A DNA stretch of 64,000 bases, from assembly GCF_023065955.2 (NCBI RefSeq), contig NC_079873.1:99548128-99612127 (forward strand), in the 5' to 3' direction. The position numbers were made by a program, and so were the translations under genes. Origin of the DNA: Ursus arctos. Lineage: Eukaryota > Chordata > Mammalia > Carnivora > Ursidae. This document shows, piece by piece, positions 1 to 12,619 of this stretch; position 1 is the first letter of the stretch, and each line of letters opens with the position of its first letter. Below the pieces are notes generated by a model. It saw only the letters and a program-made list of their open reading frames with translations. It was not told where the DNA came from and did no database searches.

Positions 1-264
1 ACAACCAGGGAAAGCCTCCAGAGAACAAAAGCCTGGAAATCCCGGCTCACATTGTGCCCATCGCCATCCCCCCTCGCAGGGGAGAGGGAGACTCTACCCA
101 AACAGGGTTGTCTGAATATTAGAGTGGCAGGCCCCTCCCCCAGAAGGCAGGCTGAAAAATCAAGAAGCCAATATCCCTAAGGTCCCTATAAAACAAATGC
201 ACACTGCCTGGGTCCTGGTCAATAATTTGGGCTCTGGGCATCCCCGGAACCTCTCCTCATCAGA

Positions 265-1160
265 ATGACGAGAAGGAGAAATCCCCCCAAACAAAGAAAA
301 GATAATGAGTCTGTGACCTCTGCCACAGAACTGATGGATATGGATATAACCAAATTGTCAGAAATGGAGTTCAGAGTAACACTGGTCAAGATGATGTGTA
401 GGCTTGAAAAAAATATTAACGAAATATTAATGAGAATATTTCTCTAAGGAAGGAAATGAAAGCAAATCTGGCAGAAATTAAAAATGCTATGAATCAATTG
501 CAGTCTAAACTAGACGCTCTGATGGCGAGGGTAAATGAGGCAGAAGAAGGAATTAGTGAATTGGAGGATGGGATGGTAGAAGAGAAAGTAAAAACAGAAA
601 TGTGGCTCAAAAAAATCCAATCTCAAGAATGTAGCATACAGGAGATTACTGACTCAATGAAACGTGCCAATGTCAGAATCATCGGCATCCCCAAGGGAGC
701 GGAGAAAGAGAGAGGCCTAGAAGAGATATTTGAACAAATTGTAGCTGAGAACTTCCCTAATCTGGCAAAGGAAACAAGCATTCATGTCCAAGAGGTCAAT
801 ACCCGTCCCAAGGTCAATAACAACAGACCTACAGCACGTCACATCATAGTGCAATTCACAAATATTAGATCCAAGGATAGAGTATTGAAAGCGGCCAGGG
901 GGAAGAAAATCCTTACATTCAGGGGAAAAATATCAGAATAATGTCAGACCTGTCTACAGAGACCTGGCAGGCTAGGAAGGGTTGGCAGGGTATTTTCAAA
1001 GCTCTATCTGAGAAAAACATGCAGCCGAGGATCCTTTATCCAGCAAGGCTGTCATTCAGAATTGATGGAGAGATAAGGGCCTTCCAGGATCGGCAGAAAC
1101 TGAAGGAATTGGTAATCACCAAACAAGCCCTACAGGAGATATTAAAGGGGGGTTCTATAG
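265..1160 (+). pseudogene. L1 copy 1 ORF1 remnant (RNA-binding chaperone)
   Basis: L1 ORF1p is the trimeric RNA-binding protein of the L1 particle. The ATG at 265 begins MTRRRNPPKQRK, a basic N-terminus, followed by a heptad-rich coiled coil (MNQLQSKLDALMARVNEAEE) and the RRM-like core with VRIIGIPKG and IVAENFPNL. Frame 1 stops at 445-447 after a small deletion. The protein resumes at 456 in another frame up to 941, then shifts again for the C-terminal domain (LSTETWQARKGW). An extra G in the run near 1150 removes the normal ORF1 stop, so the last part reads straight on into ORF2. Confidence 0.85.
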
Positions 1161-1231
1161 AGTCAAAAGGCCCCAAGAGTGATACAGAACAGAAATTTAC
1201 AATCTATACAAACAAAGACTTCACAGGCAAC

Positions 1232-4200
1232 ATGAGGTCATTAAAATCATATCTCTCAATAATCACTCTCAATGTGAATGGCCTAAATGCTCCCATAAAA
1301 CACCACAGGGTTGCAGATTGGATAAAAAGACATGACCCATCCATTTGCTGTCTACAAGAGACACTTCTTGAACCTAAAGATACATCCAGACTGAAAGTGA
1401 AGGAATGGAAAACCATTTTTCATGCCAATGGACCTGAAAAGAAAGCTGGGGTAGCAATTCTCATATCAGACAGATTAGATTTTAAACTAAAGACTGTAGT
1501 TAAAGATACAGAAGGGAACTATATTATTCTTAAAGGATGTATCCAACAAGTGGATATGAAAATTATAAATATCTACACCACCAACAGGGCAGCAAGTAGA
1601 TACATAAGCCAACTCTTAACCAGAAGAAAGAGCCATATAGATAATAATACGTTAATAGTAGGGTCCTCAACACTCCACTCTCAGCAATAGACAGATCACC
1701 TAAGCAGAAATTCAACAAAGAAACAAGAGCTTTGAATGATATACTGGACCAGATGGACCTCATAGGTATATACAAAACACTACACCCCCAGAACAACAGA
1801 ATACTCATTCTTTTCGAATGCATATGGAACTTTCTCCAGAATAGACCATATACTGGGTCACAAAACAGGTTTCTACCGATATCAAAAGGCTGAGATTATT
1901 CCCTGCATAGTCTCAGTCCACATCACTTTGAAGCTGGAACTCAATCACAAGGAAAAATTTGGAAGAAACTCAAACATTTGGAAACTAAGAACCATGCTGC
2001 TCAAGAAAGATTGGGTAAACCAGGAAATTAAAAATCAGTTTAAACTTTTTTTGGAGACAATGAGAATGAAAACACAAGGGTCCAAAACCTATGGGACACT
2101 GCAAAGGCAGTCCTAAGGGGAAAATACATAGCCATCCAAGCCTCACTCAGAGAATAGAAATATCTAAAAGGCAGTTTTTATATTCTTACATCAAGAAGCT
2201 GGAGCTGGAACAGAAGAACAGGCCTAACCCAGGCACAAGAAGGCAGTTGATCAAGATTAGATCATAGATCAATGAGTTAGAAACCAGGAGCACAGTAGAG
2301 CAGATCAACAGAACTAGAAGCTGGTTCTTTGAAAGAGTAAATAAGATCAATAAGCCACTGGCCAGACTTTTTCAAAAGAGTAGAGAAAGGACCCAAATTA
2401 ATAAAATTATGAATGAAAGGGGAGAGGTCACGACGAACACCAATGATATAGGAAGAATCATTAGAAACATTTATCAACAGCTTTATGCCAATAAATTAGG
2501 CAACCTGGAAGAAACGGTTGCCCTCCTGGAAAAATATAACCTACCAAGACTGAAACAGGAAGAAATTGATTTTTTAAACAGACCAATTAATTATGAAGAG
2601 ATTGAAGCAGTGATCAAAAACCTCCCCAAAAACAAGAGTCAAGGCCTGCCAGATTTCCGGGGAATTCTACCAAACATTCAAAGAAGAAATAATACCTATT
2701 CTCCTGAAGCTGTTTCAAAAAATAGAGACAGAAGGACAAGTACCAAACTCATTCTATGAGGCCAGTATTACCTTGATCCCCAAACCAGGCAAAGACCCCA
2801 TCAAAAAGGAAAATTACAGTCAGATATGCCTGATGAATATGGATGCCAAATTCTCAACAAGATCCTAGCTAATAGGATCCAACAGTACATTAAAAGGATT
2901 ATCCATCAAGACCAAGTGGGATTCATCCCTGGTATGCAAGGGTGGTTCAACATTCACAAATTAGTCAGTGTGATAGATCATATCAACAAGAAAAGAGTCA
3001 AGAACCATATGAACCTCTCAATTGATGCAGAAAAATCATTTGACAAAATACAGCATCCTTTCCTGATTAAAACCCCCCACAGTGTAGGAATAGAGAGCAC
3101 ATTCCTCAATTTCATAAAAGCCATCTGTGAAAATCCTACAGCGAATATCATTCTCAATGGGGAAAAGATGGAAGCCTTTCCCTTAAGATCAGGAACACGA
3201 CAAGGATTCCCACTCTTGCAATTATTATTCAACATAGTACTAGAAGTCCTTGCAACAGCAATCAGACAACAAAAAGGGATAAAAGGTATCCTAATTGGAA
3301 AAGAAGAAGTCAAACTGTCTCTCTTTGCAGATGACATGATACTCTATATGGAAAACCCAAAAGACTCCACCCCCAAACTACTAGAACTTAGAGAGCAATT
3401 CAGTAATGTGGCAGGATACAAAATCAATGCTCAGAAATTACCTGCATTTCTATACACGAACAATGAGACTGCAGAAAGAGAAATTAGGGAATCCATCCCA
3501 TTTACAATAGCACCAAAAATCATATGTTATCTCGGAATGAACTTAACCAGAGGGGTAAAGGATCTATATTCTAGAAACTACAAATCACTCTTGAAAGACA
3601 TTGAAGAAATCACAAAAAGATGAAAAAAGATTTCATGCTCATGGATCAGAAGAATAAACATAGTTAAAATGTCTATGCTACTCAGAGGAATCTACACTTT
3701 CAATGCTATATTGATCAAAATACCAATGACATTTTTCAAAGAGCTGGAAGAAACAGCCATTAAATTTGTATGGAACCAGAAAAGGCCCCGAATCGCCAAG
3801 GAATTGTTGAAAAGGAAAAACAAAGCTGGGGTCATCACGTTGCCAGATTTCAAGCTATACTACAAAGCTGGGATCACAAAGACAGCATGGTACTGGCACA
3901 AAAACAGACACATAGACCAATGGAACAGAATAGACAACCCAGAAACGGACCCTCGGCTTTTTGGGCAACTAATCTTTCACAAAACAGGAAAAAATATCCA
4001 GTGGAAAAAAGACAGTTTCTTCAACAAATGGCACTGGGAAAATTGGACAGCTACATGCAAAAGAATGAAACTTGACCACTCTCTCACGCCATACACAAAG
4101 ATAAACTCTAAATGGATGAAAGACCTCGATGTGAGACAGGAATCCATCAAAATCCTAGAGGTGAACATAGGCTGCAACCTCTTTGATATTGGCCACAGCA

Positions 4201-5050
4201 ATTTTTTTCATGACCCATCTCTAAAAGCAAGAGAAACAAAAGAAAAAATGAACTTGTGGGACTTCAAGACAAAAAGCTTCTGCACAGCCAAGGAAACAGT
4301 CCAAAAAACTAAGAGGCAGCCCACAGAATGAGAGAAGATATTTGCAAATGACACCACAGATAAAAGACTGGTATCCAAGATCTACAAAGAACTTCTCAAA
4401 CTCAATACATGGGAAACAAATAATCAAATCAAAAAATGGGCAGAAGATATGAACAGACACTTTTCCAATGAAGACATACAAATGGCTAACCGACACAAGA
4501 AAAAATGTTCAACATCATTAGCCATCAGGGAAATTCAAACCAAAACCACATTGAGATACCACCTTACGCCAGTTAGAATGGCAAAAATTGACAAGGCAGG
4601 AAACAACAAATATTGGAGAGGATGTGGAGAAAAGGGATCCCTCCTACATTGTTGGTGGGAATGCAAGTTAGTACAGCCACTTTGGAAAACAGTGTGGCGG
4701 TCCCTTAAAAAGTTAAAAATAGAGCTACTCTATGACCCAGCCATTGCAATACTGGGTATTTACCCTAAAGATACAGATGTAGTGAAGAGAAGGGTCATAT
4801 GCACCCCAATGTTCATAGCAGTATTGTCCACAATAGCTAAATTGTGGAAGTAGCCAAGATGCCCTTCAACAGATGACTGGATTAAGAAGATGTGGTCTAT
4901 ATATACAATGGAATGTTACTCAGCCATCAGAAAGAACAATTACACAACATTTGCAGCAACATGGGCGGGACTGGAGGAGATTATGCTAAGTAAAATAAGT
5001 CAGCAGAAAAGGACAATTATCATATGGTTTCACTCATTTATGGAACATAA
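1232..5050 (+). pseudogene. L1 copy 1 ORF2 remnant (endonuclease-reverse transcriptase)
   Basis: ORF2p nicks target DNA and primes reverse transcription there. The apurinic-type endonuclease begins at MRSLKSYLSIITLNVNGL (1232). The reverse transcriptase includes the active-site motif [10 protein letters not shown] near 3327-3356, with both aspartates kept. The C-terminal cysteine-rich region is visible near 4620-4680 ([14 protein letters not shown]). The frame is broken into at least six open pieces (ends at 1690, 2116, 2759, 3623, 4331 and 4853), too many lesions for activity. Confidence 0.88.
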
Positions 5051-5335
5051 GAAATAGGATGATTGGTAGGAGAAGGAAGGGAACAATGAAGAGGGGGTAA
5101 ACAGAAGGGAAATGAACCATGAGAGAATGTGGACTCTCGGAAACAAACTGAGGGCTCTAGAGGGTGGAGTGCGGAGGGTTGGGATGGGCCTGTCATGGGT
5201 ATTAATGAGGGCACGTATTGCATGGTGCACTGGGTGTTATACGCAAATAATGATTCATGGAACATTACATCAAAAACAATGGATGCACTGTATGGTGACT
5301 ATCATAACAAAATAAAAATTATTTTAAAAAAATTA

Positions 5336-5524
5336 GGGGCCCCTGGGTGGCACAGCAGTTGGGCGTCTGCCTTCGGCTCAGGGCATGATCCCAGCGTTCT
5401 GGGATAGAGCCCCACATCAGGCTCCTCTGCTATGAGCCTGCTTCTTCCTCTCCCACTCCCCCTGCTTGTGTTCCCTCTCTCGCTGACTGTCTCTATCTCT
5501 GTCGAATAAATAGATAAAAACTTT
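5336..5524 (+). mobile_element. SINEC (tRNA-Lys-derived carnivore SINE)
   Basis: It has a tRNA-derived head (GGGCCCCTGGGTGGCACAGC), then the body with GAGCCCCACATCAGGCTCC, a CT-rich stretch and a tail with AATAAATAGATAAAAA. It inserted into the A-rich tail of L1 copy 1; the likely duplication AAAAAAATTA occurs at 5326-5335 and again just past the SINE tail. Confidence 0.9.
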
Positions 5525-5870
5525 AAAAAAAATTAAATAAACTGAAGTTCTCTTATTATATTAAAGTCAGTGCTACCTGTTGGCATGGTAATGTATATAT
5601 GCATTTCACTAGTTTGTATTAAGTATTCAAGCTTACCTTCCTAGCTTGGACCCTCCCTTAATAAAGTTTTTATTCATAGAATGAATGTATTTACAAAGTA
5701 CAAATACTTAAGGTAAAACATGAGAAACCATTTTGATGGAACTATAAACAGGATCTTAACAAATAGATCACAGCTAGTTCTTTCCAGTTAGTTTCTTGCT
5801 CTTGCCATAGACATGCAATTCTGAGCTATGCATACAATTATACATATCACAAATATTTCTAGAGTATTTA
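5525..5870. other. Unassigned AT-rich intergenic stretch
   Basis: No open frame or recognised repeat is seen between the SINE tail and the MaLR LTR. Confidence 0.5.
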
Positions 5871-6228
5871 TTTTATTCTATTCGTGTTGCTATAACAAGA
5901 GTACCATAAACTGGATGGCTGATAAATAATAAACACTTATTTCTCACAGTGCCTGAGGCTGAAAAGTCCAAGATTATAGGGCCAGCAAATTCTGTCTGGT
6001 GAGAGCCTGTTTCCTCATAAGTAGTTGTCTTTTTGCTATAACCTCACAGGACAGAAGGGGCAAAGGAACACTGGGGTCTGGTTATAAGGGCATCAATCCT
6101 ATTCATGAGGGCTCCACCCCCATGACCCAAGCACTTGTCAAAGGCCCCATCTCCTAATGCCATCACCTTGGGCATTAAGTTTCAGCATATGAATTTGGGG
6201 GGATACAAACATTCAGTCCATAGACTTC
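5871..6228 (-). mobile_element. MLT1-type MaLR LTR (3' LTR of a reversed element)
   Basis: Read on the minus strand it follows an MLT1/MST LTR: it opens with a GACTGAATGTTTG-type start, has CATATGCTGAAAC and GGAGCCCTCATGAATAGG, and ends with the GAACAGACTAA-like terminus (CGTGTTGCTATAAC on the plus strand). It pairs with a similar LTR at 8272-8625 in the same direction. This is an ancient ERVL-MaLR copy, heavily diverged; the family name is from memory of the consensus. Confidence 0.75.
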
Positions 6229-8271
6229 TGCTCCACCACACACCCCATTCCTGTTCTTGTATGTCATCAACTCAAAAGTCTAAATCCGAAGTATCATCTA
6301 AATCATATATGGGCAAGACTCAAAATATGATTCATCCTAAGGCAAATTCTTCTCATTGCTGTCAACCTGTGCAATCAAAGATGTTACGTGCTTACAAAAT
6401 ACAATGATGGGACAGCATAGGGTAGACATGCTCATTCCAAAAGGAAAAATATAAGAATGGGGAAAAAAAAGAGTAACAGGTCTAGGATATGTCCAAAACC
6501 TAATAGGGCAAATGACACTAAATGCTTCCTGGACATAAAGGAAACTCGTATGCCCACTTGGCTTTGTTGCCTGAAGCTCAAGCAGCAGCTCATGGGTTGG
6601 AGTAGTGTGCCTGGGGTTCTGGTCTGGGGTGAAATGAGTCACTGCCCCCACAGCCCAGTGTTGCCCTATTTGTGGCTTTCTGATGTGGCCCTGCTCCTTC
6701 AGGCATTCTCTCCTTGGGCTCTGAGTCTTTCTGGGGCATCCTTTGAAATCTAGGTGGAGGTACCATATCCTGCAGCTTGTACAATCTACAGAGACAGCAC
6801 CTGGCTGATGCTGCCAAGTTTTACCGCCTGTGCCTTCCAGAGGGACAGCAATCTCAGCCCACACTGCACCTGGGCCCATCAGAACTGCACCTGGGGTTGC
6901 TGAGATGCTCAGAGGCAGAACACTGGGAACTGAGCCTTGAAATAATTGTGCCCCTCAAACCCTTGTATTCTGGACCCCAGATGAGAGGGGTAGCCCATAG
7001 TGATCTCAGAATTACCTTCAGGGTTATTCTTCCATTGTCTTGGACAATAGGTCCTAGCTTCTGTTGAGATGGTCAATCAATATTAATTTACACATCAAAT
7101 TTGTCTATACCCTTTGTATTCTCTCTCAAACAAGCTTTCTCATTTCTTTCAATATAGATAGGCTGAGAATGTTCCAAATTTTTAAGTTTTGCTTCCTTTT
7201 TGATTAACAATTCCATCTTTAAGTCATTTCTCTTTTCTCACATTTTATTATGAGCATTTAAGAGAAGCCAAGCTGCACCTTCAACAATGGGCTTGGATAT
7301 TTCTTCAGACAAATATCCAATACCGTCCACAAGTTCTACCTTCCACAAAATACTAAGACATAAACACAATTCAGCCAAGCTCTTTACCACTTTATAACGA
7401 GGATTGCCTTTCCTCTAGTTATCAATATGTTGCTCATTTCTGTCTGAGACCTCATCAGGGTGACCTTTACCATCCGTTATTTCTACCAACATTCTTTTCA
7501 TAACTGAGACATACCAGAGATTCGAGTCAGGTCCCCTCAACCCTAACTGCAAAATTCAGCATTCCTTGATACTTGAAACTCTATGCCCCTTGAATAGCAT
7601 ATCTTGCAGGAATGTGGAGGCAGGACGCTTACCAAAAGGAGGGACTCAACTAGGAAGACTGGTGAAGACTGGATCAAACCAGTCTGTGCCAAGATGGACC
7701 CCCGTGCTGAACGCTGAACTTTCACCAACTTTCTCTCTCATTATAATATGAAAAATCATGCCCAGGGTGGAGTTTTTACTTGCTTATTGCACACACCATA
7801 CATGAAGAAGCATGACTTTAAATGCACAGGTGCCAATAAATCCTCGCCTCTACATGTTTAAATGTTATCCTTTTCCCACTTAGGCCTCTTTAAAGCTCTC
7901 CCTGGGGAGTCAGCCTGAGGATTTTTTCCTTTGTGCTGTCTCCTTTGTACTGGAGCATAAGCCCTAACAAAAGCCTTGCCTGGAATTCCCATTTGGCCTG
8001 TTGTCAATTTCTATTGCTTACAAAGCCCAAGGGCCTGGTTCAGTAACATAATCAGTTAGGTATTCTCTAAGAAGATTCAAGCTTTCACTACAGCTCCCCT
8101 ACTATCGTTGAGCCCTCACCAGAATCACCCTCAACAGTTCCTTCATGGCAATGTAAGCCTTTTCTAACATGCACTTCAAAACTCTTCTAGTCTCTATCTA
8201 TTACACAGGTTCAAAGCTGCTTCTAAATTTTTAGTTTGGTTACAACATATTCCACTCTCAGTACCAATTTT
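6229..8271 (-). mobile_element. MaLR internal region between two LTRs
   Basis: About 2 kb of non-coding sequence enclosed by two same-direction MLT1-type LTRs, the size expected for a MaLR internal region, which never encodes a full set of retroviral proteins. Open frames here (for example a 180-codon frame at 6337-6879, minus) have no recognised gag or pol motifs. The internal assignment is inferred from the flanking LTRs. Confidence 0.6.
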
Positions 8272-8625
8272 CTGTCTTAGTCTGTTTAGGCTGCTGTAAC
8301 AAAAATACTGCAAACTGGGTGGCTTATAAATAATAAATGTTCATTTCTCACAGTTCCAGAGGCTGGAAGTCCAAGGTCAGAGAACTGACAGATTCAGTGT
8401 CCAGTGGGGACTACTTTCTGAATCATAAATAGTGACACCTTTTGGCTGTGTCCTCACAAGGCAGAAATGGCTGGGGATCTCTCTGCACCCTCTTCCATCA
8501 GGGTACTAATTCCATTCACAAGAGGATTGCCCTTATGACATAATTGCCTCCTAATGCCATCATTTTAGGAGTTAGTATTTCAACATATAAATTTTGGGAG
8601 GACACAAACATTCAGATCATACCAG
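8272..8625 (-). mobile_element. MLT1-type MaLR LTR (5' LTR of a reversed element)
   Basis: On the plus strand it starts TGTCTTAGTCTGTTTAGGCTGC, has ACTGGGTGGCTTATAAA, CACAGTTCCAGAGGCTGGAAG and TGTCCTCACAAGGCAG, and ends ACACAAACATTCAGATCATACCA. These are the antisense landmarks of MLT1 LTRs. With the LTR at 5871-6228 it forms one element of about 2.75 kb. Confidence 0.78.
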
Positions 8626-10189
8626 TACTCTTATTTTAATAAAACTAAATATATTTGTATAACTGGATCAGCAGGAGGATGAAAGCAGTTAACTCAGGAG
8701 GAAGCAAAAAAATAGTAAGGTATTCCAAATATTCAGATTTCACACCATTAAAGGATCATCCAAATTCTTTAAAACTAAAATGGTATAATATCAAATATTA
8801 CTTGATGTAAGTGAATATATGTTTGAGTTTAATATCTTGTAAAATACTATTAAATGCATTTGAAAAATAACCATTTGGTTTTAAACTGGTTTAATCTTTC
8901 TTAAGTTTTTCATTATAATGACAGCCAATATTAATATGCTTAGAATCTTACAGTATTAAAGAGAAGAACTCCTGATGTTCTTTTGAACACTTTCATTATG
9001 ATTACAACCATTTCCTATTCTCATAACTTCCCCATAGTTTGTAAACAAGGTTTGATTCATCAAGAGTAAAATTTCTGTCTCCTTATCAATTACACTAAAA
9101 ATATTCTTAGCTAAGTGATAGCAGATAGCAAGTCAGTATTGATTTCCTTTCTTTGAGTTCTCAGATCAGTTGAAATATAAATTATACACTGGTTGAAGAG
9201 TTGAGGAACACCACATAAGGACACCCTTCAAACGAGATAATGTGTTATTCATATAAACCAGTTTAGATAACAACATTTTTGAAGTAGTTTCAAATGAATC
9301 CTAGTCACATGGTTGATTAATGTTAGTTCATATTAATGCATGGCCAATTACCATTAGCCTATCCCCAAATTCTCATCTGGAGATACTTCCTCTAAAAATA
9401 GATGACCATTATTTCCACTTATGCCTCTTGGACCTCTTGGCATTTGCAATGTATACAGAATTCTTCCACACACAGGAAAATTGTTAGTATTTCCTCAACT
9501 ATATTTTATTGAATACTAATCCAATGAGTTTCCCTATTAAAAAAAAAAGGTTTTTCCTAGTGAAGTATGCTTTAGAAATGCTATATATCATGCCCACCTC
9601 TTGGAGATTTACAATGCACCTGATGACTTGAAAAGTCCTGAAAGGAAGGGGGTAGTTTGGTATTGTTTAACCCAGTATTTTTCAATGAAATTTGTCCACA
9701 GAAAACCATCTCTTATGGAATGTATATTTACGTCCCAAAGGAACATGATATAAATTAAGAAGTGCTGGCTTAAGAAATTCTCAAAAGAAGTTATTAAATA
9801 TTGACTGATTAAATCTTATTAGTACTGAAATATATACATCATGGTATAATGATATATCAGGAAACCCAATAACATAAATAATCTATTTGGTACTTATAAA
9901 TAAGGAAGAATTTTAGAAAAATGACTGAAACCCATGGGTAAATGTGAAATATGATCTAGTGATTTTTCTCAAGTTAATTCACAGTGAGACTAAAAAAGTC
10001 AAATTAATAGGGCTCAACAAATACTGTTATGGTGAAAATATAAGAAAGATAACGATCTTCAAATTTTAATTGCATTTAAAATTAAATTCTATGCATATCA
10101 AAAATTAATTTAATAATAGTGAGTATTGGTGAGGTGGTGGGGGATGAAAATTCTAAAAGTGTAAAGTGGTGTGATATTTTCAAAGTTGA
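8626..10189. other. Unassigned AT-rich intergenic DNA
   Basis: No sizeable open frame, RNA gene or confident repeat was recognised. A short A-run is at 9540-9550. Confidence 0.5.
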
Positions 10190-10435
10190 AATTAGTGATA
10201 TATATCAAAGTTTAAAATGTGTATATTGCTTGGCCAAAACTATTCACTGCTAGGAATCTACACTACACATACACATTATCTGGAAACAAAAGTGCATATA
10301 TCTTTGCTCTAATGTTGCTTGTAATAATAAAAACTAAATGCAATCTAAACATCTATTTATAAAAGAATGCATATGTGAATTATAGTGAATCCATATACTT
10401 GAATGCTCTGTCATCATCATAATGTGGAGAGATTT
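10190..10435 (+). mobile_element. Old L1 3'-end fragment
   Basis: It contains degenerate landmarks of the L1 ORF2 3' region: AAACTATTCACTGCTAGGAATCTACAC, then a CTAATGTTGCTTGTAATAATAAAAACT-like stretch and ATCTAAACATCTATTTATAAAAGAATG. It is strongly diverged and its boundaries are approximate. Confidence 0.45.
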
Positions 10436-10463
10436 CAGAGGTTTATTCTTAGTAGTGCTATGG

Positions 10464-10605
10464 TTAAGATTATGGACTCCAGACCCTGATACCTGAGTCC
10501 AAATCCTGCTTATGTTACTTACTAGTTGTATGACTTTGGGGAATTATTTAACCTTTCTTTGTACCCAAGTCACAGGGTTGTTCTGAGGATTAATGCATGT
10601 TAGAT
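10464..10605 (+). mobile_element. MIR (ancient mammalian tRNA-derived SINE)
   Basis: It matches the MIR core: a GGACTCCAGACCCTGATACCTGAGTCCAAATCC-like 5' part, then TTACTTACTAGTTGTATGAC, CTTTGGGGAATTATTTAACC and GGGTTGTTCTGAGGATTAATGC. MIR predates the placental radiation. Confidence 0.8.
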
Positions 10606-11709
10606 ATTATTAATAGTCAGAAAAACAACATGAAGAGACTTCTACTTCCCAGGTGAGGTGGGGTATGTTGTAATGGACCAGAGGTCCTACAAAGATTGCC
10701 CAAAAAAGTAGGATTGGAAATAAAGAAACAACATAAATCATCAGTTTAAACACATTAGAGCACTGCAGAAGCCAAAAGGAGAAAGGAAAATATTCTGGAT
10801 AGTGGAATTTTGAAGAGGTGAGCAGATATTATATACCTGCTTTCCTCAATTTGTCAATTTTGGGTGTAAACCAGAAGCAAATAATCTTAATCTAGCCTGG
10901 ACAAATGGTTATGAGAAGGGGGAGGAGGGGAAGGAGAGAATCTTAGCATAGGCTTACAAGGCTGTAGTGAAAAATTGGAGGGTTCAGGGACCAAACATAT
11001 CACCAGCTTTCTTCTCAAAACATTTGCTCAATTGTGAAGCTGCACAGGACATGGGGTAAAGGTGGGAAGCCAAAATCCTCTAAAAGGAAGAGTTTTTGGC
11101 AGTCATGACATGCTTAGAAGAAAAAGATAAGAGATCAGGACCTGCTAGAGGTAAGGCCCTGTTGAAACTGTAAACTGTCAGTTGAAATCTCAGGAGGGTT
11201 ATGCCCCAAGAACAGGAATGACTCAGAAGTAGATTCTAAGCCTTACCAAAACTGCAACCTAGACTTGTCTCATATTGGTCTCAAAATTTTTCAATTAAAA
11301 ACTTATTTTTAAAAATGTAATTAATATTTTCAATAAAATACCAGTTTAATACTTTCACCATAAAAATAAAATCTATAGGAAGAGTACAAAATGAAAAATA
11401 TAAAATATAAAAATAAAATAACTGCCCTAAAAATCTCAAAAGATGGGTTTAACAGTAGATTAAAGAATATAGAGTGAGGGAATAAAAAAAAGATGTTATA
11501 TAGACAAAGGCATAACAGACATAGTAGACATATTAAAAAATTCTAACACATCAATAATTGGTGATCCATAAGGAAAGAAGAGAAAATAGGGCAGAAACAA
11601 TATCTAAAGAGACGTTTGGAATTTTCCAAAACTGATGAAACCCACAGATTCAAGAATTTCTGAAAACCCCAATAAGTTTAATAAAACAAACAAACAAACA
11701 AAACACATA

Positions 11710-11758
11710 GGAGGGCGCCTGGATTCTCTCTTTCCCACTCCTTCTGCCCCTCCCCCTC

Positions 11759-11789
<31 letters not shown>

Positions 11790-11792
11790 GTT
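11710..11792 (+). mobile_element. Internally deleted SINE with CT microsatellite
   Basis: A SINE head (GGAGGGCGCCTGG) runs directly into the SINE tail part (TCTCTCTTTCCCACTCC and a (CT)n run at 11762-11789), so the middle of the element (about 100 bases) is missing. A-rich CAAA-type simple sequence flanks both sides. Confidence 0.65.
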
Positions 11793-11907
11793 AAAACAAA
11801 ACTTAACAAAACAAAACAAAGCAAACAAACAAATGAATAAACAAAAAACAGACATATACATATAAATATTACACAGACAAAAAACACAGACAAAAAGTAA
11901 AATCTTA

Positions 11908-12094
11908 GGGTGCCTGAATGGCGCAGTCCTTAAGCATCTGCCTTTGGCTCAGGGCATGTTCCCACCATTCTGGGATCGAGCCCCACATCAGGCTCCTCCG
12001 CTGGGAGTCTGCTTCTTCCTCTCCCAGTCCCCCTGCTTGTGTTCTCTCCCTCGCTGGCTGTCTCTCTCTGTCAAATAAATAAATAAAAATTTAA
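11908..12094 (+). mobile_element. SINEC with 16-bp target duplication
   Basis: Full-length element with the body GGGATCGAGCCCCACATCAGG and tail TCAAATAAATAAATAAAAAT. The duplication AAAAAGTAAAATCTTA flanks it at 11892-11907 and 12095-12110, partly merged with the A-tail. Confidence 0.92.
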
Positions 12095-12162
12095 AAAAAG
12101 TAAAATCTTAAAAGCAGCTTGAGGGGCAAAAGCTACATTACAATCAAAAGAACAATAGTATG

Positions 12163-12367
12163 GGGGTTCCTGGGTGGCTCAGTCAGTTAAGCATCTGACT
12201 CTTGGTTTTGGCTCTGGTCATGATCTCATGGGTCTTAAGATAGAGCCCTGCATCAGGATCCCTGCTCAGTGGGGAGTCTGCTTAAGATTCTCTCTCTCCC
12301 TCTCCCTCTGCCCCTAACCCTACACTCTCTCTCTAAAATAAATAAACAAATCTTTAAATAAAAGAAA
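12163..12367 (+). mobile_element. SINEC, older subfamily, with 9-bp target duplication
   Basis: The head is CCTGGGTGGCTCAGTCAGTT and the body contains GACTCTTGGTTTTGGCTC and GGAGTCTGCTTAAGATTC, a form distinct from the GCGTCTGCCTTCGGCTC type. AATAGTATG repeats at 12154-12162 and 12368-12376. Confidence 0.9.
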
Positions 12368-12619
12368 AATAGTATGACTTGACGATGGATTTCTCAATGG
12401 AAATGTTGAAAAATAAATGAATGACATATTAAAACTGAAATAAAATACATGCCAACCTCAAATTCCATACCCAGTGAATATACTTTTCAAAAATGCAAGT
12501 GAAATTAAGACATTACCAGATAAACATGTTGTCGCCCGTACACTTAACCTAAAAAAAAAAAGTGCAAAAGTGCTTAATGATGTACTTGAGGCAGAAATAA
12601 AATTATTCTGGATGGAAAC

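Larger units (their letters stand above)
1..5335 (+). mobile_element. LINE-1 copy 1 (type A), 5' end cut by window edge
   Basis: The first 264 bases match the 5' UTR of the L1 copies at 13.2 and 49.8 kb. ORF1, ORF2 and a 3' UTR follow, ending in an A-rich tail just before the SINE at 5336. The order and spacing are those of a complete L1 of about 6.2 kb, of which roughly the last 5.3 kb lie in the window. Both ORFs are broken by several stops and frameshifts, so it is a dead copy. The 5' junction and its target-site duplication lie outside the window. Confidence 0.93.

Noticed and set aside
6337..6879. 180-codon minus-strand open frame
   Set aside because: It lies within the MaLR internal region and shows no retroviral or cellular motif; chance openness is the simpler view.
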